Positions 13,688 through 16,702 of a stretch of DNA of 16,702 nt are shown in pieces. Source of the DNA: Bordetella parapertussis (GTDB lineage: Bacteria > Pseudomonadota > Gammaproteobacteria > Burkholderiales > CAIKXV01); assembly GCA_945877995.1 (NCBI GenBank), contig CAMDXD010000036.1, forward strand, positions 1 to 16,702. Reading direction: 5' to 3'. The notes beneath the pieces were generated by a model. That model searched no databases, was not told the origin of the DNA, and saw only the letters and a program-made list of their open reading frames with translations. The stretch's first letter is position 1; each line of letters opens with the position of its first letter. The translations under genes were made by a program, and so were the position numbers.

Positions 13688-15160
13688 TCAGCGGCACATC
13701 ACGTCGCGCGACAGCGCTGACGCGATCCATTCGGACCAGGGCCGGGCCAGCACCGCAGCATCCAGGCTTTCGAGCGCCGCGACCGACTCGACGAAATGCG
13801 GATGCCGGGTGCCGGTGATGCCCTGCGCCTTCGCGCGGATCTGCGCATCATCGAACGGCCGGTCGGGCCCGCCGCGCGCGCTCAGGCATTCACCGGTGAA
13901 CTGCGAACCGTCGGCGAGCGTCAGCGTGACCCGCGCGGGCCGATCCAGCGGCCGCGGGCGCACCGGCGCGTACGGTTCGAGCCGGATGCGTTCACGCAGG
14001 CGCACGACCGCCGGATCGTCCAGCGTCGCGGCGGCGAATGCATCGGCGCCGGCATGGCCGTGCACCTGCACGGTCGCCAGTACGTGTTCGAACGAGAAGC
14101 GCGCCGCCAGCGTGGTGCCGGGCCGCGGGTTGCTCATCTGCGGCCGATGCGTCTCGAGCAGGACCGACTCGACATCGGCATGCGAGCGGCCCGGCGGCAG
14201 CTGGGCCATCGCCGCCTGCGTCGCCTCGACCGCGGAATGCGTCGACTGGCAGCAGGCATGTACCTTGTGGTAGCCCGAGCCGATCGCCCAGGTCTCGCCC
14301 AGTCCGTCGACCAGGGCAGACGGATCGGCAGGCTGGCCGAGCAGCGTGGTGAACACATCGTAGGCCCCGTCGGCCAGGCCGCCCAGGCCGCACTCGGCCC
14401 AGTCAGCCGCGCGCATGCCATTGGCCGTGCCCACCGCCGCCCACACGTTGCGCACCAGCGCGCCGTGCAGCGCATGTTCATAGCCGCCGACCGTCACCAG
14501 CGTGGACGAGGCCGTCACGGCCTGATGGGTCAGCGCCGAATCCGCGCGCCGCGCCAGCGTCGTGGCGATCGCGCCGCCGATCGCCGCAGTCTGCGGATGC
14601 GGATGCAGTGTCATCTGCGGGAAGATCCAGCAAGCCGCGAAGCGCCCGGTCACCTCATAGGCCAGCACCGCGCATGCGAGGACTTCGGCCACGCTCAGGC
14701 CGCCCGCCTCTGCCTCCGCCCACAGCGCTGGCAACGTGTAGAGGCCGGCATGGCAGGGCGCGAGACGGTAGCCCTCGTCAAGCTCGCACCAGCTGCCCGC
14801 GATGCCGTTGCCCAGTGCCGCGGAAAAGCGGTCGGTGCGCAGCGGCGGATCGGCCAGCAGCGTGCATTCAGGCGTGCCGCCCCGCCGCACCAGCTGGCGA
14901 TGCACCCGGCCGACTTCCGGCTCCGGTGATGCAGCCAGCGCGGCAGCGAGGTTATCCCCGATCACGCGCGCGGCCCGAACGGCGATCGCTGCCGGAAACG
15001 CCGCCAGCGGATTACCCCCATCGCGCCCCGGCAGCCGGTGACCGGCCGCCCAGTCCGTCAGTCGGCGGATGCCCGAGGCGACGGCCGCACGCACCGCTAC
15101 GTCTGCTGCTGCGGCGGCGGCGTGTGGCAGCGCGGCGTCGTTCAGGGTCGGGGCGTTCAT
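13688..15160 (-). CDS. MmgE/PrpD family protein (first of two paralogs by position)
   Basis: 490-residue member of the family that includes 2-methylcitrate dehydratase PrpD, cis-aconitate decarboxylase and iminodisuccinate epimerase. Family marks: LGNGIAGSWCELDEGYRLAP followed by CHAGLYTLPALW, and YHKVHACCQSTHSAVEAT, the usual Kxx(A)C...H...A segment of the lid domain. Usual length is about 450, so this copy is somewhat long, owing to an Ala-rich start and insertions. Start: ATG 15160 (MNAPTLND) has AAGGAA just upstream (15164-15169). The open frame continues to 15958 but only through the antisense-like part of the neighbouring gene. It lies 56 nt after the second MmgE/PrpD gene. Substrate: a dicarboxylic or tricarboxylic acid by family, otherwise unknown. 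Confidence 0.87.
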   Translation of the reverse strand: MNAPTLNDAALPHAAAAAADVAVRAAVASGIRRLTDWAAGHRLPGRDGGNPLAAFPAAIAVRAARVIGDNLAAALAASPEPEVGRVHRQLVRRGGTPECTLLADPPLRTDRFSAALGNGIAGSWCELDEGYRLAPCHAGLYTLPALWAEAEAGGLSVAEVLACAVLAYEVTGRFAACWIFPQMTLHPHPQTAAIGGAIATTLARRADSALTHQAVTASSTLVTVGGYEHALHGALVRNVWAAVGTANGMRAADWAECGLGGLADGAYDVFTTLLGQPADPSALVDGLGETWAIGSGYHKVHACCQSTHSAVEATQAAMAQLPPGRSHADVESVLLETHRPQMSNPRPGTTLAARFSFEHVLATVQVHGHAGADAFAAATLDDPAVVRLRERIRLEPYAPVRPRPLDRPARVTLTLADGSQFTGECLSARGGPDRPFDDAQIRAKAQGITGTRHPHFVESVAALESLDAAVLARPWSEWIASALSRDVMCR

Positions 15161-15216
15161 GCGTTCCTTCTGGAGATCACCGGTCGACGCCGGCTGCATC
15201 GCTGTTGCGCCATCGG

Positions 15217-16569
15217 TCAGCCCGCAGGGCCACATAGCGCGACCAGGTCGCGCACCCGGATGTCCTCGATCGAGAAGACTGCCGAGGACAGTTCGGCGGC
15301 GCGCCGGGTGCCCAGCACGCGGTTGGCCAGCGATGCGAACTTCACATCGAGCTTGCGGCCCTGCAGGGCGAGGTCCGCCAGCGGCACGCCGGAATCGTGT
15401 TCGGTCGAGACCTCTCCGCTGGCCGAGGTTACCGCGACGCGGGTGAACATCGTCGGACAGCCGTCGACGAGCTCGACCTCGGTGCGCTCGATCAGCCGGC
15501 GGATCGCCGGGTCGGCCAGCTGCACCGAGCCATAGCTGTCCAGCGCACCGGTGTCGCCACCGCACAGCGCGAGCGCAGCGGTGAAGCGCAGGCTGAATTT
15601 CGCCTCGTGGCTGGATTCCGGCCGCGCGATGTTGCAGGTGCTGTCGTTCACCTTTTCGACCCGGATGACGATTCGCTCGATCGCCAGCGGATCGATCGCA
15701 TGTTCGGCACGCAGGCGCGCAGCGCATTCGATCGTGGAATGCGTGCCATAGCAGGCCGCGTGGTACTTGAACAGGTTGTCGCGGATGAACCAGCGGTCCT
15801 CGACGAGTGCACGCTCGGGAAAAAAGTCGGTGCTCAGCGCAGCTGCGAAGCCCTGCCGGCATTCGAGTACGTCGGGGCGGCTCGACATCCCGTGCCGGGC
15901 GAGCAGCGCGGCACGCACGCCGTCCTCCGCGGCAAGCCCCGCATGGTAGGCCTTGCAATCAGTGCCGAACATCGCCTTCAGCCCGGAGGCGCGGGTCGCT
16001 GCGATACCCAGCGCATGTCCGCAGCGCGCGGCGTCGAGCCCCAGCAGGCGCGCGCAGGCCATCGCCGCGCCGAGCGCACCGACCGTCGACGTCGAGTGGA
16101 AGCCGCGCGCATAGTGGTCGGGCTGCACCAGCGAACCGGCACGGCAGGCCAGTTCGTAGCCTGCGACGAAGGCCAGCAGCAGGTCCTCGCCGGAGGCATC
16201 GGTCGATTCGCCGAGTGCGAGCAGCGCCGGCAGGAACACCGCGGACGGATGGCCGTTGATGTTCAGGTTGACGTCGTCGTAGTCGAGCGCATGCGCGAGG
16301 GTGCCGTTGCACAGCGCCGCCTGCGCGGCCGGCACGCGCTGGCCATCGCACAGCACCGTCGCCTGCGGCCGCCCACCTTCCTCCTGTACCGACCGCGCGA
16401 GCAGGCGCACCAGCGGTTCCTCGCGCGCGGCCAGCATCACGCCCAGCGTGTCGAGGATGCACTGCACCGCGAGTGTGCGCACATCGGCGGGCAGTGACTG
16501 GCGGGTCAGCGCATGTGCCCGGTCAACCAGCGCCTGCGTGACCGGCGGCACGGACATGCCGGGCTTCAT
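15217..16569 (-). CDS. MmgE/PrpD family protein (second paralog by position)
   Basis: 450-residue protein, the canonical length for the family. It has ALCNGTLAHALDYDDVNLNI followed by NGHPSAVFLPALLAL, the active-site Asp/His region, and FKYHAACYGTHSTIECAARL in the C-terminal domain. It is far more typical than the other copy downstream, which it resembles only at family level, so the two probably catalyse different steps or form a heteromer rather than being a recent duplication. The ATG at 16569 overlaps the stop of the upstream TctC gene as ATGA (16566-16569); an ATG four codons later is possible but lacks that coupling. No signal peptide; cytoplasmic. With the TctC receptor and amidase it suggests uptake and processing of an organic acid or its amide. 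Confidence 0.9.
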   Translation of the reverse strand: MKPGMSVPPVTQALVDRAHALTRQSLPADVRTLAVQCILDTLGVMLAAREEPLVRLLARSVQEEGGRPQATVLCDGQRVPAAQAALCNGTLAHALDYDDVNLNINGHPSAVFLPALLALGESTDASGEDLLLAFVAGYELACRAGSLVQPDHYARGFHSTSTVGALGAAMACARLLGLDAARCGHALGIAATRASGLKAMFGTDCKAYHAGLAAEDGVRAALLARHGMSSRPDVLECRQGFAAALSTDFFPERALVEDRWFIRDNLFKYHAACYGTHSTIECAARLRAEHAIDPLAIERIVIRVEKVNDSTCNIARPESSHEAKFSLRFTAALALCGGDTGALDSYGSVQLADPAIRRLIERTEVELVDGCPTMFTRVAVTSASGEVSTEHDSGVPLADLALQGRKLDVKFASLANRVLGTRRAAELSSAVFSIEDIRVRDLVALCGPAG

Positions 16570-16702
16570 TCCACCCTCGCGCCGGATTCCTTCACGACGC
16601 GCGCCCAGCGCGCGATATCGGCCTTCAGCACCGCAGCGAACTCGGCCGGGCGGCTGGCCACCACGTCGGCACCCAGCCCGGCGAACTTCTCGCGCGCGTC
16701 CG
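16566..16702 (-). CDS. TctC/Bug-family substrate-binding protein, C-terminal fragment (5' part beyond window)
   Basis: Only the last 45 codons lie in the window. They read REKFAGLGADVVASRPAEFA, then ADIARWARVVKESGARVE, the normal C-terminus of TctC/Bug receptors (compare IEVEIARYTKVVKAAKL in the copy at 5423-6439). The stop overlaps the start of the MmgE/PrpD gene. This is the third receptor in the window; it is cut by the window edge, not broken. Confidence 0.85.
   Translation of the reverse strand, partial: DAREKFAGLGADVVASRPAEFAAVLKADIARWARVVKESGARVE

Noticed and set aside
15161..15958. Extension of the MmgE/PrpD gene up to base 15958, suggesting a fusion
   Set aside because: The added 266 residues are low-complexity Arg/Gly/Ala sequence from the wrong frame of the neighbouring gene; the ATG at 15160 has a ribosome site and matches the family start.

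Overview
The window is GC-rich and almost wholly coding. It most resembles a betaproteobacterial (Burkholderiales-type) chromosome. The main reason is three separate TctC/Bug-type periplasmic binding proteins in 16.7 kb, together with MmgE/PrpD, amidase, GST and maleylacetate-reductase-like genes, a mix typical of that order. Assignment to the order is inference; there is no rRNA or tRNA gene to anchor it.

Layout. (1) 1-1750, minus strand: a PQQ-type sorbosone/glucose dehydrogenase-like protein coupled by a GTGA overlap to a diheme cytochrome c that runs off the left edge. (2) 1989-2744, plus strand: a predicted SAM methyltransferase with an unusual exported/lipoprotein-like N-terminus. (3) 2785-10074, minus strand: one eight-gene, tightly packed set transcribed leftward. 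In order it encodes an EthD/ferredoxin-fold-like protein, a class V PLP aminotransferase-like protein, a thioredoxin-reductase-like flavoprotein, a GST, a TctC protein, two tandem paralogs of a family I cannot name, and a UGSC-family selenoprotein. (4) 10125-11315, plus strand: an iron-type alcohol dehydrogenase/maleylacetate-reductase-like enzyme, divergent from set 3 with only 50 bp between start codons. (5) 11321-16702, minus strand: the end of a TctC gene, two MmgE/PrpD genes, a second complete TctC and an amidase, again closely packed.

The main discovery is at 2785-3312. A conventional gene caller would split this gene at an in-frame TGA (3025-3027). Read through, it gives one 175-residue protein with Sec96-Gly-Ser-Cys99, the signature of the UGSC (seleno)protein family, followed by sequence resembling the UGxC region of the GrdB/PrdB selenoprotein reductases. 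Its two paralogous neighbours share five cysteines at identical positions, and the same set encodes a CxxC thioredoxin-reductase-like protein and a GST. I infer a thiol/selenol redox pathway acting on a small molecule, possibly one bound by the TctC protein. The substrate is unknown and no biochemical role is proven by the sequence.

No transcription regulator, insertion sequence, CRISPR array, tRNA or rRNA was recognised. No gap between genes exceeds 300 bases; the largest is the 238-bp divergent region 1751-1988.
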